Below are positions 36,970-45,080 of a stretch of 64,000 bases of DNA, piece after piece. A program made the position numbers and the translations under genes. Location of the stretch: NCBI RefSeq assembly GCF_000521865.1, contig NZ_JAME01000004.1, forward strand, positions 1-64,000. Direction: 5' to 3'. The notes under the pieces are model-generated. The model did not search any database and was not told the DNA's origin. It worked only from the letters and a program-made list of their open reading frames with translations. This stretch comes from Roseivivax isoporae LMG 25204. GTDB lineage: Bacteria; Pseudomonadota; Alphaproteobacteria; Rhodobacterales; Rhodobacteraceae. Position 1 is the stretch's first letter, and each line of letters starts with the position of its first letter.

Positions 36970-38195
36970 CCCTCGAACCGGTAGAGATGCACGCCGCCGT
37001 AGATGGCCGAGCGGTCCTCGGCCAGCGCGAGGGCGGATGCCCGGCCATCGTAGCGCCAGCGCCCGAGGATCTCCGGCGGCACGCGGCCCGGCAGGATGTC
37101 GGGCGTCCCGCCGGTGCGGAATAGGACGCGCGCTCCGGGCCGCGCGGTGCGGGACAGTTCCCGCCAGAGATCCGCAAGCTGCCCGTCGCTCATCCAGTCC
37201 TGCGCGTCGAGGAGCGTCGCGCAATCGACCGATGCCGCGGGCCGCGCGGCCAGCAGGTCGGTCAGGCTGCGGTTCTGAACGTCGACATGCGCCGCGCCCG
37301 CGCGCACCGCGTCGAAGGCCCGCGGGTCGAGATAGGGCGGGACGGCGCGCCCCGACCGTCCGCGGTAGCGCCGGTGGCAGGCCTGCTGCAGGAAGTAGTT
37401 CTCGGCCGCGGGGAAATCGCAGGCGAGCTTCCGGGTGCGCTCGCGCAGCACCGCGACGATGTCGCCGTCGGCATCGGCCGCCAGCTTGCGCTGTTGCGCG
37501 GGCGGGATGCCGAGACCGAACAGCATGACCGGCCTCCGGGCCAGCCAGCGGATCGCCCGGTTGTCGTAGATCGGCGCGATGCGGGAATCGAAGAACCCCT
37601 TCTGGTCGCCGAGGGTCGGCGCATCGGCGAGCTCCCGCAAATCGGCGCCGCAGAATCGCGCCACCGCACCGAGGATGCCGAGGAACCGTCCGAGCGCCCC
37701 GTGGCGGTAGAGGCCGCGGGCGACCATCTCGATCCGCCGCGTCCCGGTCAGGCCGCGGTCCTCCCAGAACGCGCGGGTCGCGGTGTCGAGATGCGGTGCC
37801 AGGTGGATGTCGTAGGCCGCCACGCTGGAGGCGCGGTCGGCATGGCCGAACATGGCGAAGAACGTGTCGTGGTCGGGCAGGTGACGCGCTGCCGCGAGTT
37901 TCAGCCGCAGGAGCGCCACGTGTGCGGGCGACAGGTCGGCGGCGGCGATCTCGCCCGGCCGGCGGGTCAGGTAGGACATGACGTTGCAGCCGCCCGAGGC
38001 GATGCAGACCAGCGCCTCGCCCTCGGCGATCCCGAGCGCGCGCATGTCGGCCTCGGGGTCTTCCCAGATCTGGGCGTAGACGAGCCCTGTGAAGAGACGC
38101 GCGAAGATCCGTTCCTGGACTCCGGTGGGGCTCAGCGGCCGGCCCTCGTGGACGGCGGCGCCGAGCTGCGCGCGGACGGCGGACATATCGCTCAT
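36966..38195 (-). CDS. btaA: BtaA, S-adenosylmethionine:diacylglycerol 3-amino-3-carboxypropyltransferase
   Basis: 409 residues, the usual length for the BtaA/DUF3419 family. Key segments: GLVYAQIWEDPEADMRAL, ICIASGGCN-like VCIASGGCNVMSYLTRRP, and AADLSPAHVALLRLKLAA, the SAM-binding portion. It transfers the aminocarboxypropyl group of SAM to diacylglycerol, the first step in betaine-lipid synthesis. The middle gene of plcP-btaA-btaB, overlapping both neighbours by four bases, so diacylglycerol made by PlcP is passed to BtaA. In relatives the pathway is induced by phosphate limitation. Confidence 0.95.
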   Translation of the reverse strand: MSDMSAVRAQLGAAVHEGRPLSPTGVQERIFARLFTGLVYAQIWEDPEADMRALGIAEGEALVCIASGGCNVMSYLTRRPGEIAAADLSPAHVALLRLKLAAARHLPDHDTFFAMFGHADRASSVAAYDIHLAPHLDTATRAFWEDRGLTGTRRIEMVARGLYRHGALGRFLGILGAVARFCGADLRELADAPTLGDQKGFFDSRIAPIYDNRAIRWLARRPVMLFGLGIPPAQQRKLAADADGDIVAVLRERTRKLACDFPAAENYFLQQACHRRYRGRSGRAVPPYLDPRAFDAVRAGAAHVDVQNRSLTDLLAARPAASVDCATLLDAQDWMSDGQLADLWRELSRTARPGARVLFRTGGTPDILPGRVPPEILGRWRYDGRASALALAEDRSAIYGGVHLYRFEG

Positions 38196-39001
38196 GCGAC
38201 GCGGCTCCCGCGGCGGGCGCGACCGATGCGCGCGACCTTGCGGTCGGCCTCGAGCGCGGCGCGCGCACGGATCTCCTCGGCCCAGTCGATGAGCTGGAGC
38301 CGTCCGTCGGGATGCTCCACCACCGCGGTGCAGCTTTCCACCCAGTCGCCGGTGTTGACGTAGTCGAGATCGCCGATCCGGCGCATGGCGGCCGCGTGGA
38401 TGTGGCCGCAGACCACCCCGTCATAGCCGCCGCGCCGGGCCTCGGCGGTCAGCACCTTCTCGTACTCGCTGATGAAGTTGACCGCCTGCTTGACCTGCTG
38501 CTTGGCCCAGTTCGACAGCGACCAGTACTGTCCGCCCCAGAGCCGGCGCAGCCGGTTCAGCCGCGTGTTGCACCAGAGCGCCGCGTCGTAGGCGCGGTCG
38601 CCCAGATGGGCGAGCCAGCGCGCGTTCACCACGATCGAATCGAACTGGTCGCCATGCGTCACGAGAAGCCGCCGGCCGTCCGCGGTCACGTGGCAGGTCT
38701 CGTGCCGGACCTCGATGCCCCCGAAGTGGGTGCCGGGATAGTGGCGGAGCGCCTCGTCGTGGTTGCCGGGAATGTAGATCACCTTGCAGCCGGCGCGCGC
38801 CTTGGCGAGCACCGCCTCGATCACGTCGTTCTGCGGGCCCTTCCAGAACCATCCGCGCCCGAGCTTCCAGCCGTCGATGATGTCACCGACGAGGTAGAGC
38901 CGGTCACTTTCGTGCCGGGTCAGGAAGTCGAGCAGCATCTCGGCCTGGCAGCCGCGCGTGCCGAGGTGCACGTCGGAGAGGAAGATCGTCCGCACTTTCA
39001 T
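38192..39001 (-). CDS. plcP: PlcP-type metallophosphoesterase (phospholipase C of lipid remodelling)
   Basis: 269 residues from the ATG at 39001; a longer in-frame start at 39079 would add a poorly conserved 26 residues. The calcineurin-like motifs are complete: DVHLG (10-14), GDIIDGW, GNHDE, THGDQ and GHIH. Such proteins are often labelled UDP-2,3-diacylglucosamine diphosphatase. Position in front of btaA-btaB points instead to PlcP, shown in Sinorhizobium to cleave membrane phospholipids to diacylglycerol and phosphoalcohol under phosphate starvation. Four-base overlap with btaA. A Pho-box-like repeat lies 48-77 bases upstream. Confidence 0.87.
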   Translation of the reverse strand: MKVRTIFLSDVHLGTRGCQAEMLLDFLTRHESDRLYLVGDIIDGWKLGRGWFWKGPQNDVIEAVLAKARAGCKVIYIPGNHDEALRHYPGTHFGGIEVRHETCHVTADGRRLLVTHGDQFDSIVVNARWLAHLGDRAYDAALWCNTRLNRLRRLWGGQYWSLSNWAKQQVKQAVNFISEYEKVLTAEARRGGYDGVVCGHIHAAAMRRIGDLDYVNTGDWVESCTAVVEHPDGRLQLIDWAEEIRARAALEADRKVARIGRARRGSRVA

Positions 39002-39048
39002 CTGATCACCGCCGGTTGTCCCCATTTTCCGGACCGCATAGGCGGCGG

Positions 39049-39078
39049 GTGCGACAGGCGGGTAACGCTGGTGCGACA
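39049..39078 (-). promoter_or_regulatory. direct repeat upstream of plcP, possible degenerate Pho box
   Basis: TGTCGCACC (minus strand) occurs twice, at 39070-39078 and 39049-39057, 21 bases apart. The 5' part of each resembles the CTGTCA half-site of PhoB boxes, and a GTCACC lies just upstream in similar phase. PhoB control would fit the operon, but the match is incomplete and the spacing is one base short of two 11-bp units. Confidence 0.35.
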
Positions 39079-39155
39079 ACGCGGTGACGTGTCCCCGAGG
39101 TCACCCGCCGCTGCCCGTTCCGGCGCCGGACGCCCCGGCGGCGTCCCGCCTTTCC

Positions 39156-39253
39156 TTCAAGCCTAAAACAAAATTCTTGCAATTGCAGGCAAGCTCTGTA
39201 GCCATGTCAGCAATAGCAAACGTGAAGATGGCCAATACGCATGCAAATGCATG
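39156..39253 (+). promoter_or_regulatory. regulatory region upstream of the opine-dehydrogenase operon
   Basis: It contains TTCAAGCCTAAAAC (39156-39169), which resembles sequences upstream of 51721 and within 50516-50548. There is a perfect palindrome TGCAATTGCA (39178-39187). Also present is CATGCA-AA-TGCATG (39240-39253), which shares ATGCAAATGSAT with sites upstream of 31179 and 32605 and ends 24 bases before the start codon. Several symmetric elements in 100 bases suggest more than one regulator. Confidence 0.5.
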
Positions 39254-39277
39254 TGATGAGGCCACGCAGGGGGCGAG

Positions 39278-40357
39278 ATGGTCAGGATTGCGGTTCTCGG
39301 CGGGGGCAACGGTTCCTACGCGGCGGTGGCCGATGCGGTCGAAGCGGGACATGACGTGCGCTGGTGGCGCCGCGACCGGGCGAGCTTTGCCCCGCTCGGC
39401 GATCCGGCGACGCTGCGCGTCACCGACCACGAGGGCAGCCGGGACCTGCCGGTCTCCGTCACGGGCAATCTCGGCCGCGCGCTCGACGGCGTGCAGGTCA
39501 TCCTCGCGCCGATGCCGGCCTTCGGTCAGTCCGACCTCGCAGAGGCGCTCGCACCGCACCTGGCCGACGGGCAGGTCGTCTATCTCTCGCCCGGCTCCTT
39601 CGGCGCCTGGATCATGATGGAGCGCGTGCGCGCCGCCGGTTGCACCGCCGACGTCGCCTTCTGCGAGACCGGCACGCTGCCCTGGCTCTGCCGCAAGAAG
39701 GGCGAGGCGGAGGTCCGCATCACCACGCGCGCCTCGCGCCTGCCGACCGGCGCCTATCCCGCGCGGCTGACCGACCACGCGCTCGATCTCCTGGGCCAGG
39801 TGTTCCCCGGCGCCATCGAGCGGTGCGAGGACGCGCTGTCGGCCGCGCTGATGAACGCGGGCCCGATCATCCATCCGCCGCTCATCCTGATGAACGCGGG
39901 CCCGATCCAGCATTTCGACCGCTGGGACATCCACAACGAGGGCACGCAGCCGGCGATCCGCGCGGTGCACGACGCGCTCGACGCGGAACGCATGGCGATC
40001 CGCGAGGCGCTCGGCTACGGCGCGCCGCATTTCCCGCTCGCCGACCATTACACCACGTCGAACTGGATGTACGGCAACCTCGCCCACGACAAGCTGGTGG
40101 ATTCGGGCGACTGGCACGAACATCTCGACCTCAAGACGCACCGCTACATGACCGAGGACATCGCCGTGGGCCTGGCGCTGCTCGTGTCCGTGGGCGACTG
40201 GGCGGGCGTGCCGACGCCGGTCGCCTCGGGGCTTCTCGCCCTCGCGGGGGCCGTGACGGGCCGCGACCTGCGGAAGGAGGGCCGGACCTTCGAGGCGCTC
40301 GGCCTCGCGGAGCGCAGCCGCGAAGACCTGCAGGCCACGCTGAGGGACGGCGCATGA
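39278..40357 (+). CDS. NAD(P)-dependent opine/octopine dehydrogenase family protein
   Basis: 359 residues. N-terminal Rossmann domain with VAVLGGGNGSYAA-type glycine motif (residues 5-13), followed by the octopine/nopaline dehydrogenase C-terminal domain (GPIIHPPLILMNAGPI, HFPLADHYTTSNWMYGN). Family members interconvert an amino acid plus 2-oxoacid and an N-carboxyalkyl amino acid. In a catabolic operon with an uptake system it more likely oxidises an opine-like or related secondary amine. It begins the operon and overlaps the next gene by four bases. Substrate unknown. Confidence 0.85.
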   Translation: MVRIAVLGGGNGSYAAVADAVEAGHDVRWWRRDRASFAPLGDPATLRVTDHEGSRDLPVSVTGNLGRALDGVQVILAPMPAFGQSDLAEALAPHLADGQVVYLSPGSFGAWIMMERVRAAGCTADVAFCETGTLPWLCRKKGEAEVRITTRASRLPTGAYPARLTDHALDLLGQVFPGAIERCEDALSAALMNAGPIIHPPLILMNAGPIQHFDRWDIHNEGTQPAIRAVHDALDAERMAIREALGYGAPHFPLADHYTTSNWMYGNLAHDKLVDSGDWHEHLDLKTHRYMTEDIAVGLALLVSVGDWAGVPTPVASGLLALAGAVTGRDLRKEGRTFEALGLAERSREDLQATLRDGA

Positions 40358-41385
40358 TCCCCGCCGCCGCCTGCATCGGGGCGGGCCGCATGGGGCGCGG
40401 CATCGCTCAGGCACTGGCCTATGGCGGCGGACGGATCGCGCTGCTCGATTCCCGGCCGCGCGGGGCGGACGCCTTCGCGGCCTACCGCGACGACGTCCTG
40501 GCCGAGGTGCAGGCCGGTCTCGAGATGGTCGCGCGCCTCGGAGGGTTCGACGCCGATGCGGTCCCCGCGCTCATGGCGCGGGTGTCGGTGCATCCCTTGT
40601 CCGACGCGGCCCGCGCGCTCGGGGGGGCCGAGATCGTCTACGAGGCCGTGCCCGAGATCCGCGCGGCCAAGGCCGAGGCGTTCGGGCTCTTCGATGCCCA
40701 TGCGGACGCCGACGCCATTCTCGCCTCGACCACGTCCACCATGCTGTCGACGGACCTCGCCGCGCTGACGAGCAGGCCCGAGCGGTTCCTGAACGCGCAC
40801 TGGCTGAACCCCGCGCTTCTCGTCCCGCTGGTCGAGGTCAGCCCCTGCGACGAGACGCTGCCCGACGTGACCGACAGGCTCTGCGCGGTGCTCGAGGCGA
40901 TGGGCAAGGTGCCGGTCCTCTGCAAGGCCTCGCCCGGATACATCGTGCCGCGCATCCAGGCGCTCGCCATGAACGAGGCGGCGCGCCTCGTGGAGGAGGG
41001 CGTCGCCACCCCCGAGGACGTGGACCGCGCGGTGAAATACGGCTTCGGGCTGCGCTTCTCCGTTCTGGGGCTGCTCGAATTCATCGATTGGGGCGGGGGC
41101 GACATCCTCTATCATGCATCGCGGTACATGGCCGACGCGACGGGCGAGGACCGCTTCGCCCCGCCCGCCATCGTCGCGCGTCACATGGAGGAGGGCGCCA
41201 TCGGCATGAAGAGCGGGCGCGGCTTCTTCGATTACGCAGGGCGCGATGTCGACGCGTACCGCACCGACCGCATGGGCGCCTTCCTGAACGCGCTCAGACA
41301 GGCGGGACTGTTCAGGCAACCGGCCCTCGAGGATCCCGCGACGACCGGGACGGGCCAAACAGCAACGGGGAGTTCGCAACCATGA
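40354..41385 (+). CDS. 3-hydroxyacyl-CoA dehydrogenase family protein
   Basis: 343 residues from the ATG at 40354 (ATGA overlap). Rossmann motif CIGAGRMGRGIAQALA at the N-terminus. The catalytic-His region is NAHWLNPALLVPLVEVSP, and the C-terminal domain includes ASPGYIVPRIQALAMNEAARL and KSGRGFFDY. This matches 3-hydroxybutyryl-CoA dehydrogenase-type enzymes, a group that also contains carnitine and gulonate dehydrogenases. Coupling with an opine-type dehydrogenase and a TRAP carrier suggests a hydroxyacid or carnitine-like substrate rather than general fatty-acid oxidation. A Gly/Thr-rich 15-residue tail (TTGTGQTATGSSQ) is unusual. Confidence 0.85.
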   Translation: MIPAAACIGAGRMGRGIAQALAYGGGRIALLDSRPRGADAFAAYRDDVLAEVQAGLEMVARLGGFDADAVPALMARVSVHPLSDAARALGGAEIVYEAVPEIRAAKAEAFGLFDAHADADAILASTTSTMLSTDLAALTSRPERFLNAHWLNPALLVPLVEVSPCDETLPDVTDRLCAVLEAMGKVPVLCKASPGYIVPRIQALAMNEAARLVEEGVATPEDVDRAVKYGFGLRFSVLGLLEFIDWGGGDILYHASRYMADATGEDRFAPPAIVARHMEEGAIGMKSGRGFFDYAGRDVDAYRTDRMGAFLNALRQAGLFRQPALEDPATTGTGQTATGSSQP

Positions 41386-42362
41386 AGACCATCCGGACCA
41401 TCGCGGGCGCGGCGCTCGCGGTGACGCTCGCCCTTCCGGCCTCCGCGCAGGAGGTGATCCGCGCGGTCACCGCCTTCCCGAGCCAGCTCGCGTTCAGCCA
41501 GTCCTTCCTCGGTTTCGTTGATCTCGTGAACGAGCGCGGCGAGGGCGTGGTGCGCATCGACTACATCGGCGGGCCCGAGGCCATCCCGCAGAACCAGCAG
41601 CTCGATGCCGCGGCGCGCGGCGTCGTCGACATGCATTACGGCCCCGCCTCGTTCCACCTCGGGACCATGCCCGAGGCGGATGCCTGGGTCGGCTCGACTG
41701 TGACCTCGATGGAAGCGCGCGAGAACGGCGGTTTCGCCATCATGCAGGAAGCCTTCGCCGACCGGCTGGGCGTGGAGCTTCTCGCGCATATCGACAGCGG
41801 CATCCAGTTCCACATCTACACGGTGGACGAGCCCGGGCGCGCCGAGGACGGCACGCTCGCGCTCGACGGCGCGCGGCTGCGCAGCCAGCCGATCTACAAG
41901 TCGTTCTTCGAGACCCTGGGCGCCGTGCCGATCTCGGTTCCCGTTCCGGACGTCTATACCGGGCTCGAGCGCAACACCTTCGACGGCGCGGGCTGGCCGA
42001 TCGTCGCGATCCAGGACCTGAGCTGGGACAAGTTCCTGAAGTACCGGGTCGATCCCGGCTTCTTCCAGACCGACCTCGCCGTCGTGATGAACCCCGCCAA
42101 ATGGGAGGGCCTCAGCGCCGAAGCGCAGGAGATCCTGACGCAGGCGGCCGCTGACTACGAGCAGATCTCCTACGACAATTTCCAGAAGGTGATCGCCGAC
42201 ACCGACGCCAAGGTTCAGGACGAGGGCATGACCGTCATCACGCTCGAGGGCGCGGCGCGCGAGGCCTTCCTCGACGCGGCCTATGACAGCGCCTGGTCGC
42301 GCATGGAAGCGGCGGGCACCGACCGCTACGACGCCCTGCGCGACGCCTACTACGACCGGTGA
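41382..42362 (+). CDS. TRAP transporter substrate-binding protein (DctP family)
   Basis: 326 residues from the ATG at 41382, overlapping the preceding stop. A signal peptide with cleavage after ASAQ (about residue 23) exports it to the periplasm. The DctP fold is seen in the segments VDMHYGPASFHLGTMPEAD, GARLRSQPIYKSFFETLGA and FDGAGWPIVAI. The conserved Arg of DctP proteins that pairs with a carboxylate is present in LRSQPIY. Works with the small and large membrane subunits that follow. Ligand unknown, presumably the acid metabolised by the flanking dehydrogenases. Confidence 0.92.
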   Translation: MKTIRTIAGAALAVTLALPASAQEVIRAVTAFPSQLAFSQSFLGFVDLVNERGEGVVRIDYIGGPEAIPQNQQLDAAARGVVDMHYGPASFHLGTMPEADAWVGSTVTSMEARENGGFAIMQEAFADRLGVELLAHIDSGIQFHIYTVDEPGRAEDGTLALDGARLRSQPIYKSFFETLGAVPISVPVPDVYTGLERNTFDGAGWPIVAIQDLSWDKFLKYRVDPGFFQTDLAVVMNPAKWEGLSAEAQEILTQAAADYEQISYDNFQKVIADTDAKVQDEGMTVITLEGAAREAFLDAAYDSAWSRMEAAGTDRYDALRDAYYDR

Positions 42363-42414
42363 CCGACCACGCCTGGCGCCCGGCGACGGGCGTCGGGCCG
42401 ACCAGGGGAGACTC

Positions 42415-42909
42415 ATGCTGACACGCATCTACGACGGTGTGATCCACGGTTTGGCGGCGCTTGCGGCGCTGACCTTCGCGCTCATGGTGGTGGGCATCGT
42501 CGTCGACGTGGGCTTGCGCAATTTCGGCATGCGGCCTGTCCAGGCCACCAGCGCGCTGATCGAATACGGGCTGCTCTTCGCCACCATGGCGGGAGCGCCC
42601 TGGCTGATCCGCGACCGCGGCCACGTGGCCATCCGGGCGCTGATGGGCCTTCTGCCCGCGGGCCTGTCGCGCATCATCGACCGCGCGGCCCTTGTTCTCT
42701 GCGTCGCGATCCTCGCGCTTCTCGGCTGGCGTGCGGCGGTGGTCGCGTGGGAGGCGGTCGAGGCCGGCGCGGTCGACATCCGGTCGATCGGCCTGCCGGG
42801 CTGGATCCTGCCCGCCATGATCTGCGCGGGCTTCGTGCTGATGGCGACCGAATTCCTGAGACTATTCCTGAGGGGCGAGACCTACGACGCCTCCAACGCA
42901 CAGCATTGA
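42415..42909 (+). CDS. TRAP transporter small permease (DctQ)
   Basis: 164 residues from the ATG at 42415, preceded by AGGGGAG. Four membrane helices at about 12-34, 48-66, 85-108 and 128-150 match DctQ. It contains RNFGMRPVQATSALIEYGLL after the first helix. It pairs with the DctM-type subunit encoded 13 bases downstream. Confidence 0.92.
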   Translation: MLTRIYDGVIHGLAALAALTFALMVVGIVVDVGLRNFGMRPVQATSALIEYGLLFATMAGAPWLIRDRGHVAIRALMGLLPAGLSRIIDRAALVLCVAILALLGWRAAVVAWEAVEAGAVDIRSIGLPGWILPAMICAGFVLMATEFLRLFLRGETYDASNAQH

Positions 42910-42922
42910 GGGGCGGTCCGCG

Positions 42923-44236
42923 ATGATGTCCTGGACCCTTGCCACGGCGCTGATGATCGGGGGCGTGCTGGCGCTCATGGGCCTCGGCCTGCCGGTGGCG
43001 CTCGCCTTTCTCGGCATCAACATCGTGGGCGCGTGGCTCTTTCTGGGCGGCATGCCCGGGATCGACCAGCTGATCGCGAACGCCACCGACAGCGTGACAT
43101 CGTTCAGCCTCGTGCCCGTCCCGCTCTTTGTCCTGATGGGGGAGCTGCTGTTCCAGTCGGGGCTCGCGATCCGCGTCTTCGACGCGCTCGACAAGTGCCT
43201 TGGACGCGCGCGGGGGCGGCTGAGCTACATGACCGTGGCGGGCGGCACGCTCTTCGCGACGCTGTCGGGGTCGTCCATGGCCAATACCGCGATGCTCGGC
43301 ACCACGCTCATGCCCGAGATGCAGAAACGCGGCTACAAGAACGCGCTCGTCATGGGGCCGATCCTCGCGACCGGCAGCCTTGCAATGATCATCCCGCCCT
43401 CGTCGCTGGCGGTTCTGCTGGGCTCGCTGGCCCGGATCGACGTCGGCGCGCTGCTGATCGCGGGGGTCCTGCCGGGGCTCGTGCTGGCGGTGCTCTTCGC
43501 CATCACGATCCGCACGCTGATCGCGCTCGATCCCGAGGCGGCCCCCGCCTACGACGCCGAACGCGCGTCGCTTGCCGAGATCGCGGCGGCGCTCCTGCGC
43601 GACGTGCTGCCCATGGGGCTCGTGATCTTCGCGGTGATCGGCCTGATCCTCCTGGGTTGGGCCACGCCCACCGAAAGCGCCGCCTTCGGCGTCGTCGCGG
43701 TGCTGATCCTCGCCGTCGCGTACCGGCGGCTCGATCGCGCGGTGCTGGTGCGCTCGCTGCGCGGCACGCTCGCGGTGTCGGCCATGATGCTGACGATCAT
43801 CGTCGCCTCGACCACCTTCGCGCAGATCCTCGCCTTCTCGGGCGCCTCGCGCGGGGTCGTCACCTGGGCCACAAGCTTCGAGGTGTCGGGCTACGTCATG
43901 CTCGTGTTCATCTTCCTCGTCCTGCTCGTGATGGGGATGTTCATGGACCAGCTGTCCATCATGATGCTGTCGCTGCCGATCTTCATGCCGCTGGTGATCC
44001 ATTTCGGCTTCGACACCGTGTGGTTCGGCGTCTTCATGCTGGTCGCTCTCGAGCTCAGTCTGGTGACGCCACCGTTCGGGCTCCTGCTCTTCGTCATGCT
44101 GGGCGTGGCGCCGCGGGGCACGACGCTCTGGGACGTGACCAAGGCCGTGTTTCCCTACATCCTCTGCACGCTGATCCTGCTGGTCCTGCTCGTGCTGTTC
44201 CCGCCGCTCGCCACCTGGCTGCCGTCCGTCGGCTAG
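42923..44236 (+). CDS. TRAP transporter large permease (DctM)
   Basis: 437 residues, strongly hydrophobic, with about 12 membrane segments. Typical DctM motifs include VPLFVLMGELLFQSGLA, GTLFATLSGSSMANTAMLG and MIIPPSSLAVLLGSLA. It is the sodium-coupled transport subunit. A GAGGGG site precedes the start. A tightly spaced operon with the DctP and DctQ genes and the racemase-like gene. Confidence 0.95.
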   Translation: MMSWTLATALMIGGVLALMGLGLPVALAFLGINIVGAWLFLGGMPGIDQLIANATDSVTSFSLVPVPLFVLMGELLFQSGLAIRVFDALDKCLGRARGRLSYMTVAGGTLFATLSGSSMANTAMLGTTLMPEMQKRGYKNALVMGPILATGSLAMIIPPSSLAVLLGSLARIDVGALLIAGVLPGLVLAVLFAITIRTLIALDPEAAPAYDAERASLAEIAAALLRDVLPMGLVIFAVIGLILLGWATPTESAAFGVVAVLILAVAYRRLDRAVLVRSLRGTLAVSAMMLTIIVASTTFAQILAFSGASRGVVTWATSFEVSGYVMLVFIFLVLLVMGMFMDQLSIMMLSLPIFMPLVIHFGFDTVWFGVFMLVALELSLVTPPFGLLLFVMLGVAPRGTTLWDVTKAVFPYILCTLILLVLLVLFPPLATWLPSVG

Positions 44237-44250
44237 AGAAAGGACCGATC

Positions 44251-45039
44251 ATGCGCATCTGGTACCAGAGCTACGTGGACCGCGAGAACGGCGGCCGCTA
44301 CTGGACGGAGCTCCAGGCGCATCTGGACGCGATCGCCCGCGACGGCACCGAGATCGTGGTGCACGGGATCACGCCGCACGACAGCTACGCCCACCCGCTG
44401 GTGGAGTTCCGGTGTGCGCGCGAGATGATCTGCAACGCGATCCAGGCCGAGCGCGAGGGCTACGACGCCTTCGTCATCGGGCACTTCCAGGATGCCGGTC
44501 TCTACGAGGCGCGCGCGGCGGTGGACATCCCCGTCATCGCCCTTGGCGAGGCGTCGATGCTGCATGCCTGCACGCTCGGCCAGCGCACGGGCATCGTGAC
44601 CATCAACCGCCGGTACATCCCGTGGTTTCACCACCAGATCACGCGCTACGGGCTCGGCCAGCGGATCACCGGCGTGCACGCGATGCAGTTCGAGCCGGGC
44701 CAGATCCTTGGCGCCTTCGGATCGGACGCGCGCCGCGACGAGGTGTCCGACCTGTTCCGCGCGCAGGCGTTGCCGCTGATCGAGGCGGGAACCGACGTGC
44801 TGATCCCCGGGGGCGGGATCCCGATGCTGCTGTTCGCCCAGATCCACGGCCACCGGATCGAGGGGCTGCCGGTGCTGAACGGCATCCCGGTCGCGGTCAA
44901 GATGGCCGAGATGGCGGTGGAGCTCAAACGCGATTTCGGCCTGTCGGTCAGCCGCGTGTCGGATTTCGTCATGCCGCCGCGCGACGTGCTGGACGAGTTT
45001 ATGACCCATCCCGCGCGGCATCCGGCGGCGGATCTCTAG
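44251..45039 (+). CDS. Asp/Glu/hydantoin racemase-fold protein without the catalytic cysteines
   Basis: 262 residues from the ATG at 44251 (GAAAGGA upstream). The fold follows the hydantoin/aspartate racemase family: IGHFQDAGLYEARAAVDIPV with GEAS, then QRTGIVTINRR, and AGTDVLIPGGGIPMLLF. In active members both segments carry a Cys (IACFxDPG and LGCAG). Here the first is His78 and the second Gly188, so neither acid/base Cys is present. It may catalyse a different reaction, as arylmalonate decarboxylase and maleate isomerase relatives do, or bind without catalysis. Last gene of the opine-dehydrogenase/TRAP operon. Confidence 0.8.
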   Translation: MRIWYQSYVDRENGGRYWTELQAHLDAIARDGTEIVVHGITPHDSYAHPLVEFRCAREMICNAIQAEREGYDAFVIGHFQDAGLYEARAAVDIPVIALGEASMLHACTLGQRTGIVTINRRYIPWFHHQITRYGLGQRITGVHAMQFEPGQILGAFGSDARRDEVSDLFRAQALPLIEAGTDVLIPGGGIPMLLFAQIHGHRIEGLPVLNGIPVAVKMAEMAVELKRDFGLSVSRVSDFVMPPRDVLDEFMTHPARHPAADL

Positions 45040-45051
45040 CTACCGCGGGGG

Positions 45052-45073
45052 GCGGGCCGGTCTCCCGGCCCGC
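45052..45073. terminator. bidirectional hairpin between convergent genes
   Basis: Perfect 9-bp stem GCGGGCCGG/CCGGCCCGC with a TCTC loop, centred in the 41-bp gap between the convergent racemase-like and CoA-ligase genes. No T-run follows on either side, as is common in high-GC genomes. Confidence 0.65.
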
Positions 45074-45080
45074 AACTGCT

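Noticed and set aside
38192-39001. LpxH (UDP-2,3-diacylglucosamine diphosphatase) for lipid A synthesis
   Set aside because: The fold is shared, but coupling to btaA-btaB argues for the PlcP phospholipase role known from rhizobia.
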